DNA from: Edaphosphingomonas laterariae
GTDB lineage: Bacteria > Pseudomonadota > Alphaproteobacteria > Sphingomonadales > Sphingomonadaceae
Direction of reading: 5' to 3'
Assembly: GCF_900188165.1 (NCBI RefSeq)
Contig: NZ_FZOS01000009.1
Location: forward strand, 1 to 64,000
DNA length: 64,000 nucleotides
Numbering within the stretch: the stretch's first letter is position 1; every line of letters begins with the position of its first letter. Below are positions 24,751-36,283 of the stretch, piece after piece. The notes under the pieces are model-generated. The model worked only from the letters and a program-made list of their open reading frames with translations. It was not told the origin of the DNA and did no database searches. A program made the position numbers and the translations under genes.

Positions 24751-25668
24751 ATGCCCGATACCGCCCTCACCAACGCCTCGGCGCAGATCGCCGGCGCGGC
24801 CAAAGACGGGCTTGTCATCAAGGCCTTCTTCGACGCGCCGACCTTCACGGTCAGCTATGTCGTCCATGACGCGGAAACGCGGCGCGCCGCCGTGATCGAC
24901 AGCGTGCTGCCCTATGATCCCGCTGCGGGGCGCACGTCGCCCGATGCCGCCAATCCCATCATTGCCTATGTCGGCGAACAAGGCTTGACGGTCGACTGGC
25001 ATCTGGAAACCCACGCCCATGCCGATCACCTGTCGGCCGCGCCCTATCTCCAGCAGAAGCTGGGCGGCCGCATCGCCATCGGCGCCCATATCCGCGAGGT
25101 GCAGCAGACCTTCGGCACCCTGTTCAACGCGGGCAGCGATTTCGCGCGTGACGGGTCCGATTTCGATCGACTCTGGTTGGATGGCGACACCTTCGCGATC
25201 GGCAATATCCCCGTCACAGTGCTGCACGTGCCGGGCCACACGCCGGCCTGCGTCGCTTATGTGATCGGCGACGCTGTCTTCGTCGGCGACACCATGTTCA
25301 TGCCGGATTATGGCACGGCGCGCGCCGATTTTCCGGGCGGCGATGCCCGCACCCTGTTCCGCTCGCTCCGCCGGCTGCTCGAACTGCCGGCCGAAACCCG
25401 GCTGTTCATGTGCCACGATTATCTTCCCGAAGGGCGCGACCATTATGTCTGGGAAACCAGCGTCGCGGACCAGCGCCTTGCCAATGTCCATGCCCACGAC
25501 GGGATCAGCGAAGACGCCTTCGTGGCGATGCGCGAAAGCCGCGATCGCACGCTCGCCGTGCCCCGGCTCATCCTGCCGTCGGTGCAGGTCAACATGCGGG
25601 CCGGGCACCTGCCGCCGGCTGAAGACAATGGCATCGTCTATCTCAAGATCCCGATGAACCAGCTGTGA
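24751..25668 (+). CDS. persulfide dioxygenase-like MBL-fold protein (ETHE1/Blh type)
   Basis: 305 residues from ATG 24751 (ATG 24739 is an alternative; ATG 24715 lies inside the operator). Metallo-beta-lactamase fold with [14 protein letters not shown], the second His in [13 protein letters not shown] and the Asp in [21 protein letters not shown] is the signature of the ETHE1/Blh branch, non-haem iron enzymes that oxidise glutathione persulfide to sulfite. The N-terminal DUF442 domain seen in some Blh proteins is absent here and instead sits on the SQR gene downstream. Confidence 0.9.
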   Translation: MPDTALTNASAQIAGAAKDGLVIKAFFDAPTFTVSYVVHDAETRRAAVIDSVLPYDPAAGRTSPDAANPIIAYVGEQGLTVDWHLETHAHADHLSAAPYLQQKLGGRIAIGAHIREVQQTFGTLFNAGSDFARDGSDFDRLWLDGDTFAIGNIPVTVLHVPGHTPACVAYVIGDAVFVGDTMFMPDYGTARADFPGGDARTLFRSLRRLLELPAETRLFMCHDYLPEGRDHYVWETSVADQRLANVHAHDGISEDAFVAMRESRDRTLAVPRLILPSVQVNMRAGHLPPAEDNGIVYLKIPMNQL

Positions 25669-26105
25669 TCGCCGCTTCCCTTCCTGACGCCCAGCCGGTC
25701 GCCGGGCTGATCGGCGGCGCGATGATCGGCGTCGCCGCTGCGATCATGCTGCTCGGTCTTGGCCGGATTGCCGGGGTCAGCGGCCTGGCGGCGCGCGCCG
25801 CCGGCATCGCGCGAACCGGCGCGCCGCGCGGCATCGCGCTGGCCTTCATCCTGGGCCTGCCGCTCGGCGCGTTGCTTGTCGCCAGCGTCACGGGCGGAAT
25901 CAGGGTCAGCTTCCCGGCGACCGGCGTGCTCATCGTCGCCGGGCTGATCGTCGGCATCGGGACAAGCCTGGGGTCGGGTTGCACCAGCGGCCATGGCGTC
26001 TGCGGGCTGTCGCGCCTGTCGCGCCGTTCGCTGGTGGCGACCCTGCTGTTCATGGCGAGCGGCTTCGTGACGGTCGCAGCCATGCGCGCAACGGGATGGC
26101 TGTGA
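25665..26105 (+). CDS. YeeE/YedE-family sulfur transporter, first half
   Basis: 146-residue membrane protein with four or so hydrophobic segments and the family motif [17 protein letters not shown] near residue 110. YeeE/YedE proteins move thiosulfate or other sulfane sulfur across the inner membrane through conserved Cys residues. GTG start 25665 overlaps the dioxygenase stop by 4 bases. It and the next gene together equal one full-length YeeE protein, the usual split pair of bigR-type operons. Confidence 0.88.
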   Translation: MIAASLPDAQPVAGLIGGAMIGVAAAIMLLGLGRIAGVSGLAARAAGIARTGAPRGIALAFILGLPLGALLVASVTGGIRVSFPATGVLIVAGLIVGIGTSLGSGCTSGHGVCGLSRLSRRSLVATLLFMASGFVTVAAMRATGWL

Positions 26106-26512
26106 TGGCGCTGCTGCTCGCCCTGCTGTCCGGCACGCTGTTCGGCGCGGGCCTTGTCATCTCAGGCATGGCCGATCCGATGCGCGTGCGCGCCTTTCTC
26201 GATCTGTTCGGCGCATGGGATCCAACGCTCGCCTTCGTGATGGCCGGCGCGATCCTGCCGATGGCACTGGCCTGGCGCGTCCAGCGACGGCTGGAACGGC
26301 CGTTCGCCGATTCCCGGTTCAGCCTGCCCGAAACCCGTCGCCTCGATGGCAAGCTCGCTTTCGGCGCGATCCTGTTCGGGATCGGCTGGGGCCTGGGCGG
26401 GCTCTGCCCCGGCCCCGCGATCGCCGGCCTCGCGCTCGCGCCTGCCTCGGCCGCGCCCTTCGTCCTGGCGATGCTCGCCGGCATGGCGCTCCACCGCTTC
26501 ACGACACGCTGA
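26105..26512 (+). CDS. YeeE/YedE-family sulfur transporter, second half
   Basis: 135-residue membrane protein. Starts [20 protein letters not shown] and carries [14 protein letters not shown], with the conserved Cys of the second YeeE repeat. Its ATG overlaps the previous stop by one base (TGATG), so the two halves are coupled and probably form a heterodimer. Expected role: sulfane-sulfur import or export beside the oxidation enzymes. Confidence 0.88.
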   Translation: MALLLALLSGTLFGAGLVISGMADPMRVRAFLDLFGAWDPTLAFVMAGAILPMALAWRVQRRLERPFADSRFSLPETRRLDGKLAFGAILFGIGWGLGGLCPGPAIAGLALAPASAAPFVLAMLAGMALHRFTTR

Positions 26513-26541
26513 TCGGCACCGCCCGCGCAAGGAGTATCCCC

Positions 26542-28122
26542 ATGGACATCAAGCCGCTCACCCCGCGCCTTTCCGTTGCCGCGCAATTGCTGCCGCAGGA
26601 TGTGCAGCGCATCGCGCAGGCCGGGTTCCGCACGATCATCTGCAACCGGCCCGATGGCGAGAGCGCGGACCAGCCGGTGGCGGCGGACATTCGCGCGGCG
26701 GCCGATGCGGCCGGCCTCGCCTTCGTGCATATCCCGGCGGTCGCCGGCGCGCTGACCGACGCCGATACCGCCGCGATGCGATCCGCGCTCGACAGCTGTC
26801 CCGCGCCGGCGCTGGCCTATTGCCGCTCCGGCGCCCGGGCCGAAGCTCTCGCCCGGATGGCAGGGGCCGTCGACGCCGATGCCGCCCGCTACGACATCGT
26901 CATCGTCGGCGGCGGCAGCGCGGGGATGGCCACGGCCGCCAGCATCCTCAAGCGCCGGCGCGGAATCCGCCTTGCGATCGTCGAACCCAGCGACGTGCAT
27001 TATTACCAGCCGGGCTGGACGATGGTCGGCGCCGGGGTCTTCAACAGCAGCGTCACCCGCCGCAAACAGGCCGGGCTGATCCCCAAGGGCGCGCGATGGA
27101 TCAAGGCGTCAGCCGTCCAGTTCTGCCCCGACGACAAGCAGGTGATCCTGTCCGATGGCCGTCATATCAGCTATGCCGTGCTCATCGTCTGCCCCGGCCT
27201 CAAGCTCGACTGGGATGCGATTCCCGGGCTCGCCGAAACGCTGGGCCGCAACGGCGTAACATCCAATTATCGCTACGATCTGGCGCCCTATACCCACCGG
27301 CTCGCCAGGGAGTTTCAGGGCGGGCGGGCGCTGTTCACCCAGCCCGTGATGCCGATCAAATGCGCGGGCGCGCCGCAAAAGGCGATGTATCTCTCCTGCC
27401 ATCGCTGGGAAAAGTCGGGCATTCTGGCCCGCAGCAACGTCCAGTTCCATTCGGCGGGCGCCGCGCTGTTCGGCGTGCCCGATTATATTCCCGCGCTGAT
27501 GGAATATGTCGATCGCTACGGCATCCATCTCAATTTCGGGTCGAAGCTGGTCGCGGTCGACGGCGCGGCGCGAACCGCCATCTTCCAACAGAGCGACAGC
27601 GAAGGGACGAGGCAGATCGCGGAACGGTTCGACATGATCCATGTCGTCCCACCCCAGATCGCGCCGGACTTCATCCGATCGAGCCCGCTGGCGGCCGCGT
27701 CGGGCTTCGTCGAGGTCGACGAGGCGACCTTGCGCCACCCGCGCCATCCCGAAATCTTCGCACTGGGCGATGCCTGCGCCACCTCCAATGCCAAGACGGC
27801 CGCGGCGGCGCGCAAGCAGGCGCCGGTGGTGGCGGTCAACGCGCTTGCCGCGCTCGATGGCAGGCCCCCGGTCGCCGCTTATGACGGCTATGGCAGCTGC
27901 CCGCTCACGGTCGAAGCCGGCAGGATCGTGCTGGCCGAATTCGGCTATGGCGGGAAATTGCTGCCCAGCTTCCCCCGCTGGCTGATCGACGGCACCCGCC
28001 CCTCGCGCCTGTCGTGGCTGCTCAAGGATAGCATTCTGCCCCCCGTCTATTGGCACGGCATGCTCAAGGGTCGCGAATGGATGGTCCGGCCGCAACCGAT
28101 CGGCACCAGCCTCCAATCATGA
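26542..28122 (+). CDS. fusion of DUF442 domain and sulfide:quinone oxidoreductase
   Basis: 526 residues; AGGAG precedes the ATG. Residues 1-110 are a TIGR01244/DUF442 domain, a DSP-phosphatase/rhodanese-like fold, with FRTIICNRPDGE (C34) and active-site loop YCRSGARAEAL (C94). From 117 on it is a flavoprotein: IVIVGGGSAGMATAASIL, PIKCAGAPQKAMYLSCH (C274) and ALGDACATSNAKTAAAARKQ (C412). These two Cys match the sulfur-shuttling pair of type II (SQRDL-like) sulfide:quinone oxidoreductases. One chain could therefore oxidise sulfide and pass the sulfane sulfur to the DUF442 Cys. The fold assignment is firm; the transfer step is inference. Confidence 0.88.
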   Translation: MDIKPLTPRLSVAAQLLPQDVQRIAQAGFRTIICNRPDGESADQPVAADIRAAADAAGLAFVHIPAVAGALTDADTAAMRSALDSCPAPALAYCRSGARAEALARMAGAVDADAARYDIVIVGGGSAGMATAASILKRRRGIRLAIVEPSDVHYYQPGWTMVGAGVFNSSVTRRKQAGLIPKGARWIKASAVQFCPDDKQVILSDGRHISYAVLIVCPGLKLDWDAIPGLAETLGRNGVTSNYRYDLAPYTHRLAREFQGGRALFTQPVMPIKCAGAPQKAMYLSCHRWEKSGILARSNVQFHSAGAALFGVPDYIPALMEYVDRYGIHLNFGSKLVAVDGAARTAIFQQSDSEGTRQIAERFDMIHVVPPQIAPDFIRSSPLAAASGFVEVDEATLRHPRHPEIFALGDACATSNAKTAAAARKQAPVVAVNALAALDGRPPVAAYDGYGSCPLTVEAGRIVLAEFGYGGKLLPSFPRWLIDGTRPSRLSWLLKDSILPPVYWHGMLKGREWMVRPQPIGTSLQS

Positions 28123-28129
28123 CCCCGCG

Positions 28130-28927
28130 ATGATGGATATGCTCCAATATGGGCTCGGCGCCGTTTCCGGGGGGCTGGTGGGCTTCGTCCTCGGCCTTGT
28201 CGGCGGCGGCGGCTCGATCCTCGCCGTTCCATTGATGGTCTATCTGGTCGGCGTGCCCAACGCCCATGTCGCAATCGGCACGAGCGCGCTCGCCGTCGCC
28301 GCCAATGCCGCCGCAGGGCTCGCCAGCCATGCCCGCGCCCATCATGTCAAATGGCGCTGCGGCGGCATCTATGCGGCCGCCGGCATCGTCGGCGCGCTCG
28401 CCGGATCGACCTTCGGCAAGATGGTCGATGGCGACAAGCTGCTGTTCCTGTTCGCTTTGGTGATGCTACTGGTCGGCGCGTTGATGCTCAGGGGGCGCGG
28501 CAATCCGGGCAATCCCGGCGCGGAATGCAATCGCGAAAAGGCCCCCAAGGTGGTCGCCTATGGGCTGGGCTCGGGTGTTTTCTCAGGCTTTTTCGGGATT
28601 GGCGGCGGCTTCCTGATCGTGCCGGGCCTCGTCGCCTCGACGGGAATGCCGATGTTGATGGCGGTCGGGACATCGCTGGTCGCGGTCACCGCGTTCGGCC
28701 TGACGACGGCCGCCAACTACGCCTTTTCAGGCCTTGTCGATTGGCCGCTGGCGCTGGTGTTCGTCCTGGGCGGCGTCGCGGGCAGCATTGCCGGCACGCG
28801 CCTCGCCGCACGGCTGGGCGGCCAGACCGGGCGGCTTACCACCATCTTCGCCGGGCTGATCTTCGTCGTTGCACTCTACATGCTCTGGCGCAGCGCGGCG
28901 GCTTTTCTGCCCGGCGGCGGCCTGTGA
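28130..28927 (+). CDS. TauE/SafE-family sulfite/anion exporter
   Basis: 265-residue membrane protein with about eight hydrophobic helices in two halves. Family repeats include VLGLVGGGGSILAVPLMVYL and FSGFFGIGGGFLIVPGLVAS. It starts 7 bases after the SQR fusion, so it is the last gene of the sulfide operon. It most likely exports the sulfite or sulfoacetate made by the dioxygenase. Confidence 0.88.
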   Translation: MMDMLQYGLGAVSGGLVGFVLGLVGGGGSILAVPLMVYLVGVPNAHVAIGTSALAVAANAAAGLASHARAHHVKWRCGGIYAAAGIVGALAGSTFGKMVDGDKLLFLFALVMLLVGALMLRGRGNPGNPGAECNREKAPKVVAYGLGSGVFSGFFGIGGGFLIVPGLVASTGMPMLMAVGTSLVAVTAFGLTTAANYAFSGLVDWPLALVFVLGGVAGSIAGTRLAARLGGQTGRLTTIFAGLIFVVALYMLWRSAAAFLPGGGL

Positions 28928-30770
<1,843 letters not shown>

Positions 30771-30777
30771 TCCGAAA

Positions 30778-30809
30778 GGGTGATCGGGGCGTCAGCGCCC
30801 CGGTCACCC
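30778..30809. terminator. bidirectional hairpin terminator between gdhA and nadB
   Basis: 14-bp stem (GGGTGATCGGGGCG / CGCCCCGGTCACCC, one G-U pair on the plus strand) with loop TCAG, 7 bases after the gdhA stop and before the nadB stop. Confidence 0.65.
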
Positions 30810-30850
30810 GCTTTGGAAGCGCCCGTTCCTGCGGTCGCGCGGCGCCGCAC

Positions 30851-32434
30851 CTATGGTACGAGCACGGTATCCTTCGCCTCGGCCAGCGTGTCGGGATAAT
30901 CCAGCGTATAGTGGAGCCCCCGGCTTTCCTTGCGGCGAAGCGCCGAGCGGATGATGAGTTCGGCCACGTCGACCAGGTTGCGCAGCTCGATCAGATCGGG
31001 GCTGACGCGGAAATTGCCGTAATATTCCTCCACCTCGCGCCGCAGCAGCTTGATGCGATGGTGCGCGCGCTCGAGCCGCTTGGTGGTGCGGACGATGCCG
31101 ACATAATCCCACATGAAGCGGCGGATTTCGCGCCAGTTATGCTGGACGATGACTTCCTCGTCCGAATCCGACACGCGGCTTTCGTCCCACGGGCGGATCG
31201 GCGGCGCTTCCGGCATCTCGTCCCAATGCCGCATGATGTGGCCGGCCGCCGCCTCGCCGAAAACAAGGCATTCGAGCAGCGAGTTGGACGCGAGGCGATT
31301 GGCGCCGTGGAGGCCCGACTGCGTCACCTCGCCCGCCGCATAGAGGCCCGGCAGGTCGGTGCGGCCCTTGAGGTCCACCAGCACGCCGCCGCAGGTATAA
31401 TGCTGGGCGGGCACCACCGGGATCGGCTGGGTGGTGATGTCGATGCCCAGCCCCATCAGCTTGGTATAGATGTTGGGGAAATGCTCCCGCACGAAATCCG
31501 GCGGCATGTGGCTGATGTCGAGATGGACGTAATCGAGGCCGAGCCGCTTGATTTCATGGTCGATCGCGCGCGCCACCACGTCGCGCGGCGCCAGTTCGCC
31601 GCGCGGATCGAAATCGGGCATGAAGCGATGGCCGGTGGTCGGGATCTTCAGCTGCCCGCCTTCGCCGCGCACGGCCTCGGTGATCAGGAAGTTCTTGACC
31701 TCCAGATTGTAGAGGCAGGTCGGGTGGAACTGCATGAATTCCATGTTCGACACGCGGCAGCCCGCGCGCCATGCCATCGCGATGCCGTCGCCCGTCGCGC
31801 CGCGCGGCGCCGTCGAATAGAGATAGGTGCGGCCCGCCCCGCCGGTCGCCAATATGGTCGCGCGGCCGGTGAACAGCTCGACACGGCCAGTCTGGCGGTT
31901 GAGCGCATAGACGCCCCAGACATGGCCTTCGCCCGAATAGCGTTCGCCATGCCGGCCGGTGACGAGGTCGATCGCCACCATGTCGGGCACCAGCGTGATG
32001 TTCGGATTGGCGAAGGCCGCCTTTTCCAGCGCCTGCTGGACGGCCCAGCCCGTCGCATCGTCGACATGCACGATCCGGCGATGGCTGTGCCCGCCTTCGC
32101 GGGTGAGGTGCCAGCGTTCGGATTCACCCGGATTGAACGGCACGCCCAGCTCGGCCAGCCGCTCGATCGCGCGCGGTGCGTTCTCGACGACATATTCGAC
32201 CGTGGCGCGGTTGTTGAGCCCGGCGCCGGCGACCATCGTATCCTCGACATGCGCGTCGAAGGTATCGCCGGGCTCCAGCACCGCGGCGATGCCGCCCTGC
32301 GCCCAGGCGGTCGACCCCTCGGACAATCCGCCCTTGGCGATCACCGCGACACGGTGCTTTTCGGCGAGGTTGAGCGCCGCGGTCAGCCCCGCGGCGCCCG
32401 AACCGATGATGACGACATCGAAGCTGTTAGCCAT
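30851..32434 (-). CDS. nadB: L-aspartate oxidase
   Basis: 527-residue flavoenzyme making iminoaspartate, the first step of NAD synthesis. The FAD-binding N-terminus [20 protein letters not shown] and [19 protein letters not shown] are typical. [26 protein letters not shown] and [20 protein letters not shown] separate NadB/SdhA-type proteins, and the short C-terminus supports NadB. It overlaps the upstream ABC ATPase gene by 8 bases. nadA and nadC are not in the window. Confidence 0.95.
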   Translation of the reverse strand: MANSFDVVIIGSGAAGLTAALNLAEKHRVAVIAKGGLSEGSTAWAQGGIAAVLEPGDTFDAHVEDTMVAGAGLNNRATVEYVVENAPRAIERLAELGVPFNPGESERWHLTREGGHSHRRIVHVDDATGWAVQQALEKAAFANPNITLVPDMVAIDLVTGRHGERYSGEGHVWGVYALNRQTGRVELFTGRATILATGGAGRTYLYSTAPRGATGDGIAMAWRAGCRVSNMEFMQFHPTCLYNLEVKNFLITEAVRGEGGQLKIPTTGHRFMPDFDPRGELAPRDVVARAIDHEIKRLGLDYVHLDISHMPPDFVREHFPNIYTKLMGLGIDITTQPIPVVPAQHYTCGGVLVDLKGRTDLPGLYAAGEVTQSGLHGANRLASNSLLECLVFGEAAAGHIMRHWDEMPEAPPIRPWDESRVSDSDEEVIVQHNWREIRRFMWDYVGIVRTTKRLERAHHRIKLLRREVEEYYGNFRVSPDLIELRNLVDVAELIIRSALRRKESRGLHYTLDYPDTLAEAKDTVLVP

Positions 32435-33350
32435 TGGCCGACCGCGTGAGATTGAGGAACACGTCTTCCAGATCCGCCTCGCGCGTCGAAACGTCGACGA
32501 TGCCCAGCCCTTCGGCCTGCAACGCCGCCAGCACGCCGCCCGCGTTCAGCTTGTCCTTGCAATAGGTGATGACGACCGTCCGCTCGCTCTTGAGCTCGAT
32601 CCGGTCGAACAATGGCGAGGCCGGTGGCGCCTTGAGATCGCGATCGACCGTCACCTCCACCGCCTTTTCGCGCGCCATGTTGACGAGTTCGCGAGTCGGC
32701 TGGTTGGTGATGAGCTGGCCGTGATTGATGATGGCGATGCGATCGCACAGCTCCTCGGCCTCTTCCAGATAGTGCGTGGTCAGCACCACCGTCACCCCGC
32801 CCCGGTTGAGTTCGCGGACATAGGCCCAGAGCTGCTGGCGCAGTTCCACGTCGACACCAGCGGTCGGTTCGTCGAGCACCAGCACCGGCGGCGAATGCAC
32901 CATCGCCTTGGCGACGAGCAGCCGGCGCTTCATCCCGCCCGAAAGCGAACGGGCATAGGCATTGGCCTTGTCGTCGAGATGGACGGCGCGGAGCAACTCC
33001 ATCGACCGCCGCTTTTCCTTGGGCACGCCATATAGGCCCGCCTGGATTTCCAGCGTCTCGAACGGCGTGAAGAAGGGATCGAACACGATTTCCTGCGGCA
33101 CGATCCCGATCGACGCCTTGGCGTTGCGGTGATCGCGGCCGATATCGAATCCCCAGATCTCGGCGGTGCCGCTGGTCTTGTTGACCATGCCGGAAAGGAT
33201 GTTGATCAGCGTGGACTTGCCCGCGCCATTGGGGCCGAGCAGGCCGAAAATCTGCCCGCGCGGCACATCGAAGCTGACGCCCTTCAGCGCCTGCTTGCCA
33301 CCGGCATAGGTCTTGGCGAGATCGAGGATGCGGATCGCGGCGTCGGTCAT
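32427..33350 (-). CDS. ABC transporter ATP-binding protein (YadG-like), no permease nearby
   Basis: 307 residues. Walker A is [12 protein letters not shown] (about residue 38), the signature [16 protein letters not shown], Walker [13 protein letters not shown]. After residue 230 there is a 75-residue C-terminal extension ending [10 protein letters not shown], the usual ABC-2/drug-type arrangement. No permease is next to it; the downstream gene is nadB, with an overlapping stop. The partner must be elsewhere, so the substrate is unknown. Confidence 0.87.
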   Translation of the reverse strand: MTDAAIRILDLAKTYAGGKQALKGVSFDVPRGQIFGLLGPNGAGKSTLINILSGMVNKTSGTAEIWGFDIGRDHRNAKASIGIVPQEIVFDPFFTPFETLEIQAGLYGVPKEKRRSMELLRAVHLDDKANAYARSLSGGMKRRLLVAKAMVHSPPVLVLDEPTAGVDVELRQQLWAYVRELNRGGVTVVLTTHYLEEAEELCDRIAIINHGQLITNQPTRELVNMAREKAVEVTVDRDLKAPPASPLFDRIELKSERTVVITYCKDKLNAGGVLAALQAEGLGIVDVSTREADLEDVFLNLTRSANG

Positions 33351-33468
33351 CCCGCCGCTTTAGCGGCCCGCAGGCGGTGGCGCAAAGGGGACGGCAAGGA
33401 TCGTCACCGACACGACATTAACCAGCTTCCTTCACGTCCCGTTTACGCGAATGGCCGATTCTGCACGC

Positions 33469-33603
33469 ATGTTACACCAGCTGCACCTCCGCCGATCGCG
33501 CCGCGCGCTGGCCTGCGCCGCCGTCCTTGCCACTATGCTGGCGACGCTGACGCCGCTGCATCCCGCCCGCGCCGCCGCAACGGCCGCGCATCAGACCGCT
33601 TGA
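33469..33603 (+). CDS. possible tiny secreted peptide
   Basis: 44 codons from ATG 33469 (an in-frame ATG at 33451 gives 50). The product reads as almost only a signal peptide: basic start with RRSRR, hydrophobic ALACAAVLATMLATL core, then HPARAAATAAHQTA. It lies in the 286-base gap between divergent genes. No family recognised; could be a chance frame. Confidence 0.35.
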   Translation: MLHQLHLRRSRRALACAAVLATMLATLTPLHPARAAATAAHQTA

Positions 33604-33636
33604 ACCGCGGCCTTCGGCTGCGCTAGGGGGGCGTTC

Positions 33637-33843
33637 ATGTTGCCGCCGCCCGAATCCACCCGCGTCACCACGTCCCGCGTCGCCTGCGACGGGGCTACCG
33701 ACATTCCCGCTGGCGCCGCGCTGGGCCACCCCCGCGTCTGGCTTGAGATCGACGAAAAAGGTTTCGCCGATTGCGGCTATTGCGATCGCCGCTTCGTGCT
33801 GATCGGCGGCCCTGCGGACGAAACGGCCGGTTCCGACCACTGA
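33637..33843 (+). CDS. CHCC zinc-finger protein
   Basis: 68 residues of the zf-CHCC family, related to the zinc-binding tail of mitochondrial complex I subunit NDUFS6. Zinc ligands are C17 (RVACDGA), H31 (GHPRVWLEI), C46 and C49 ([10 protein letters not shown]). Small proteins of this type are common in alphaproteobacteria; their role is unclear. It precedes tldD by 43 bases. Confidence 0.85.
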   Translation: MLPPPESTRVTTSRVACDGATDIPAGAALGHPRVWLEIDEKGFADCGYCDRRFVLIGGPADETAGSDH

Positions 33844-33886
33844 TCATCCCTTCGACTTTGCTCATGACATGCCTATATCGGTGGGC

Positions 33887-35317
33887 ATGAGCACGATCCT
33901 CGACCCCCGCCGCTTCCTTTACCGCGACAATGCGCTGGACCCCGATGGCGCTCTGCGCCTGACCGCCGACGCGCTGAAGAACTGCGATGATGGCGAACTC
34001 TATCTGCAATATGCGGCGTCGGAGAGCTTCGGGTTCGACGACGGCCGGCTGAAAACCGCCGATTTCAACACCCAGGCCGGTTTCGGCCTGCGCGGCATTT
34101 CGGGCGAGACGACGGCCTTCGCCCACGCCAACGAGATCAGCGAAGCCGCCATCCGCCGCGCCGCCGAGACGTTGACGCTGCTCGATCCCGCAGCGGGCGC
34201 CAAGGCGCCGCCGCCACGGCGCACCAACGCATCGCTCTACACGGCCGATGATCCACTCGGTCTCGTGCCCTTCGCGAAGAAGGTGGAACTGTGCCAGAAG
34301 ATCGACGCCGCCGCCCGCGCGCGCGATCCACGCGTCGCGCAGGTCACCGTCGGGCTTTCGGGATCGTGGAGCGTGATCGAGATCGTGCGCCCCGACGGCT
34401 TCGTCGCGCATGACGTGCGCCCGCTCGTCCGGCTCAACGTGTCGATCGTCGCCGAACAAAATGGCCGCCGTGAAAGCGGCTTCTTCGGCCTTGGCGGGCG
34501 TTATCTCTATGATGATCTGTTCGCCGAGGCGACGTGGAACCGCGCGATCGACGCGGCGCTCGCCCAGGCGCTGGTCAATCTCGAATCGGTCCCCGCCCCC
34601 GCTGGCGAGATGACCGTGGTCTGCGGCCCGGGCTGGCCCGGCGTGCTGCTGCACGAAGCCGTCGGTCATGGGCTGGAAGGCGATTTCAACCGCAAGGGAT
34701 CGTCCGCCTTTTCCGGGCGGATCGGCACGCAGGTGGCGGCGCGCGGCGTTACCGTGGTCGACGACGGCGCGATCGGCCAGCGCCGTGGATCGCTGACGAT
34801 CGACGACGAAGGCACGCCGACCCAGCGCAACGTGCTGATCGAGGACGGCGTCCTCGTCGGCTATATGCAGGATCGGCTGAACGCGCGGCTGATGGGCGTG
34901 CCGGCCACCGGCAACGGCCGCCGCGAAAGCTTCGCCCATGCGCCGATGCCGCGCATGACCAACACCTTCATGCTCGGCGGCAACGACGATCCCGCCGGAA
35001 TCATCGGCAGCGTCAAGAACGGGATCTACGCCACCAGCTTCGGCGGCGGCCAGGTCGATATCACCTCGGGCAAGTTCGTCTTTTCCTGCACCGAGGCCTA
35101 TCGCATCGAAAACGGGAAGATCGGCGCCCCGATCAAGGGCGCCACGCTGATCGGCGACGGCCCGTCGGCGCTGACCAAGATCCGTGCGATCGGCAACGAT
35201 ATGGCGCTGGACGAAGGCGTGGGCATTTGCGGCAAGGGCGGCCAGTCCGTGCCCGCCGGGGTGGGCCAGCCGACGCTGCTGATCGAAGGCCTCACCGTCG
35301 GCGGCACCGCCGCCTGA
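33887..35317 (+). CDS. tldD: TldD-family metalloprotease
   Basis: 476 residues from ATG 33887. Subunit of the TldD/TldE (PmbA) protease that processes modified peptides and degrades antitoxins such as CcdA. The zinc motif HEAVGHGLEGD (about residue 256) is intact, so this is the catalytic TldD rather than TldE. C-terminal YATSFGGGQVDITSGKFVF is typical. No tldE is near it. A DUF2007 gene follows. Confidence 0.95.
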   Translation: MSTILDPRRFLYRDNALDPDGALRLTADALKNCDDGELYLQYAASESFGFDDGRLKTADFNTQAGFGLRGISGETTAFAHANEISEAAIRRAAETLTLLDPAAGAKAPPPRRTNASLYTADDPLGLVPFAKKVELCQKIDAAARARDPRVAQVTVGLSGSWSVIEIVRPDGFVAHDVRPLVRLNVSIVAEQNGRRESGFFGLGGRYLYDDLFAEATWNRAIDAALAQALVNLESVPAPAGEMTVVCGPGWPGVLLHEAVGHGLEGDFNRKGSSAFSGRIGTQVAARGVTVVDDGAIGQRRGSLTIDDEGTPTQRNVLIEDGVLVGYMQDRLNARLMGVPATGNGRRESFAHAPMPRMTNTFMLGGNDDPAGIIGSVKNGIYATSFGGGQVDITSGKFVFSCTEAYRIENGKIGAPIKGATLIGDGPSALTKIRAIGNDMALDEGVGICGKGGQSVPAGVGQPTLLIEGLTVGGTAA

Positions 35318-35330
35318 ACGGAGCCGGGGG

Positions 35331-35552
35331 ATGGCGCTCATCGAGCTCGCCCGCTTCTACAACAGCTTCGAAGCGGGCGTCGTCCAGTCGCGGCTGGAAG
35401 CGGAAGGCATCCCTTCGGTGTTGTTCGACCTCGAAATGAGCCTGCAGGCGATGGGCATGGCCATCCCGATCCGGCTGATGATCGACGATGAGGACGAGGG
35501 TGCCGCCCGCGCGATCCTGGCGGACGCCCAAGATATGGGCGATGGCGCATGA
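35331..35552 (+). CDS. DUF2007 family small protein
   Basis: 73 residues. The pattern ARFYNSFEAGVVQSRLEAEG, then IPIRLMIDDEDEGAARAIL is the DUF2007 / putative signal-transducing fold, a small ferredoxin-like domain of unknown function. Its stop overlaps the next start (ATGA), and it follows tldD by 13 bases: a three-gene run. Confidence 0.85.
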   Translation: MALIELARFYNSFEAGVVQSRLEAEGIPSVLFDLEMSLQAMGMAIPIRLMIDDEDEGAARAILADAQDMGDGA

Positions 35553-36253
35553 CCGCCCCCGGGCCGATCACCGTCGCCAGCTACAATATCCACAAGGCGG
35601 TGGGCACCGACCGCAAGCGCGACCCGCGTCGCATCCTCGACGTGCTGCACGAAATCGACGCCGATATCGTCGCGCTGCAGGAAGCCGATATGCGCTTCGG
35701 ATCGCGGGTTTCGGCGATCCCCGTGGACATGATCGCCGAACATAGCGCCTACAAGCCGGTTGATTACGATATCCACCCTGGCGGCATCGGCTGGCATGGC
35801 AATGCCATTCTGGTGAAGCGCGGGGTCAACATCCTGTCCCACGCGCCGCTGCACCTGCCGGTGCTGGAACCGCGCGGCGCCGTGGTCGCCGATCTGGCGG
35901 TCCATGGCCGCCCCATCCGCATCGTCGGCATGCATCTCGATCTGTCCGGCCTGTGGCGGCGGCGGCAGGTGCGCGCCATTCTGGCGCAGGTTGCCGCGCG
36001 ATCGCGCATCCCGACGGTGATGATGGGCGATCTTAATGAATGGGCCAAGGCGGGCGGCTGCCTGCGGGAATTTTCTCCCGCCTTCCAGGTCATCGAAACC
36101 GGCCGGAGCTTTCACAGCCGCCGCCCGGTCGCCAGCCTCGACCGGATCATGCTGGGGCGCGGGGTGGAGCTCCTTGCCTGCGGGGTGCACCGTTCGGCCA
36201 AATCGTCACGGGCATCGGATCATCTGCCGATCTGGGCCAAGTTCGCCATCTGA
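35549..36253 (+). CDS. endonuclease/exonuclease/phosphatase family hydrolase
   Basis: 234 residues of the EEP fold (DNase I / exonuclease III / inositol phosphatase). Conserved sites are SYNIHKAVGT (Asn), VALQEADMRFG (Glu), MHLDLSG (His-Asp), MMGDLNEWA (Asp-x-Asn) and ASDHLPIWA (Asp-His). Short length without a membrane segment. Substrate could be nucleic acid, a phospholipid or a sugar phosphate. Confidence 0.88.
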   Translation: MTAPGPITVASYNIHKAVGTDRKRDPRRILDVLHEIDADIVALQEADMRFGSRVSAIPVDMIAEHSAYKPVDYDIHPGGIGWHGNAILVKRGVNILSHAPLHLPVLEPRGAVVADLAVHGRPIRIVGMHLDLSGLWRRRQVRAILAQVAARSRIPTVMMGDLNEWAKAGGCLREFSPAFQVIETGRSFHSRRPVASLDRIMLGRGVELLACGVHRSAKSSRASDHLPIWAKFAI

Positions 36254-36283
36254 CCGCGCAACGGCCGTCCGTGGTGGTGGTGG

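Noticed and set aside
26215-26541. N-terminal extension of the DUF442-SQR frame
   Set aside because: Overlaps the YeeE second half in another frame; AGGAG precedes ATG 26542, where the DUF442 domain begins.
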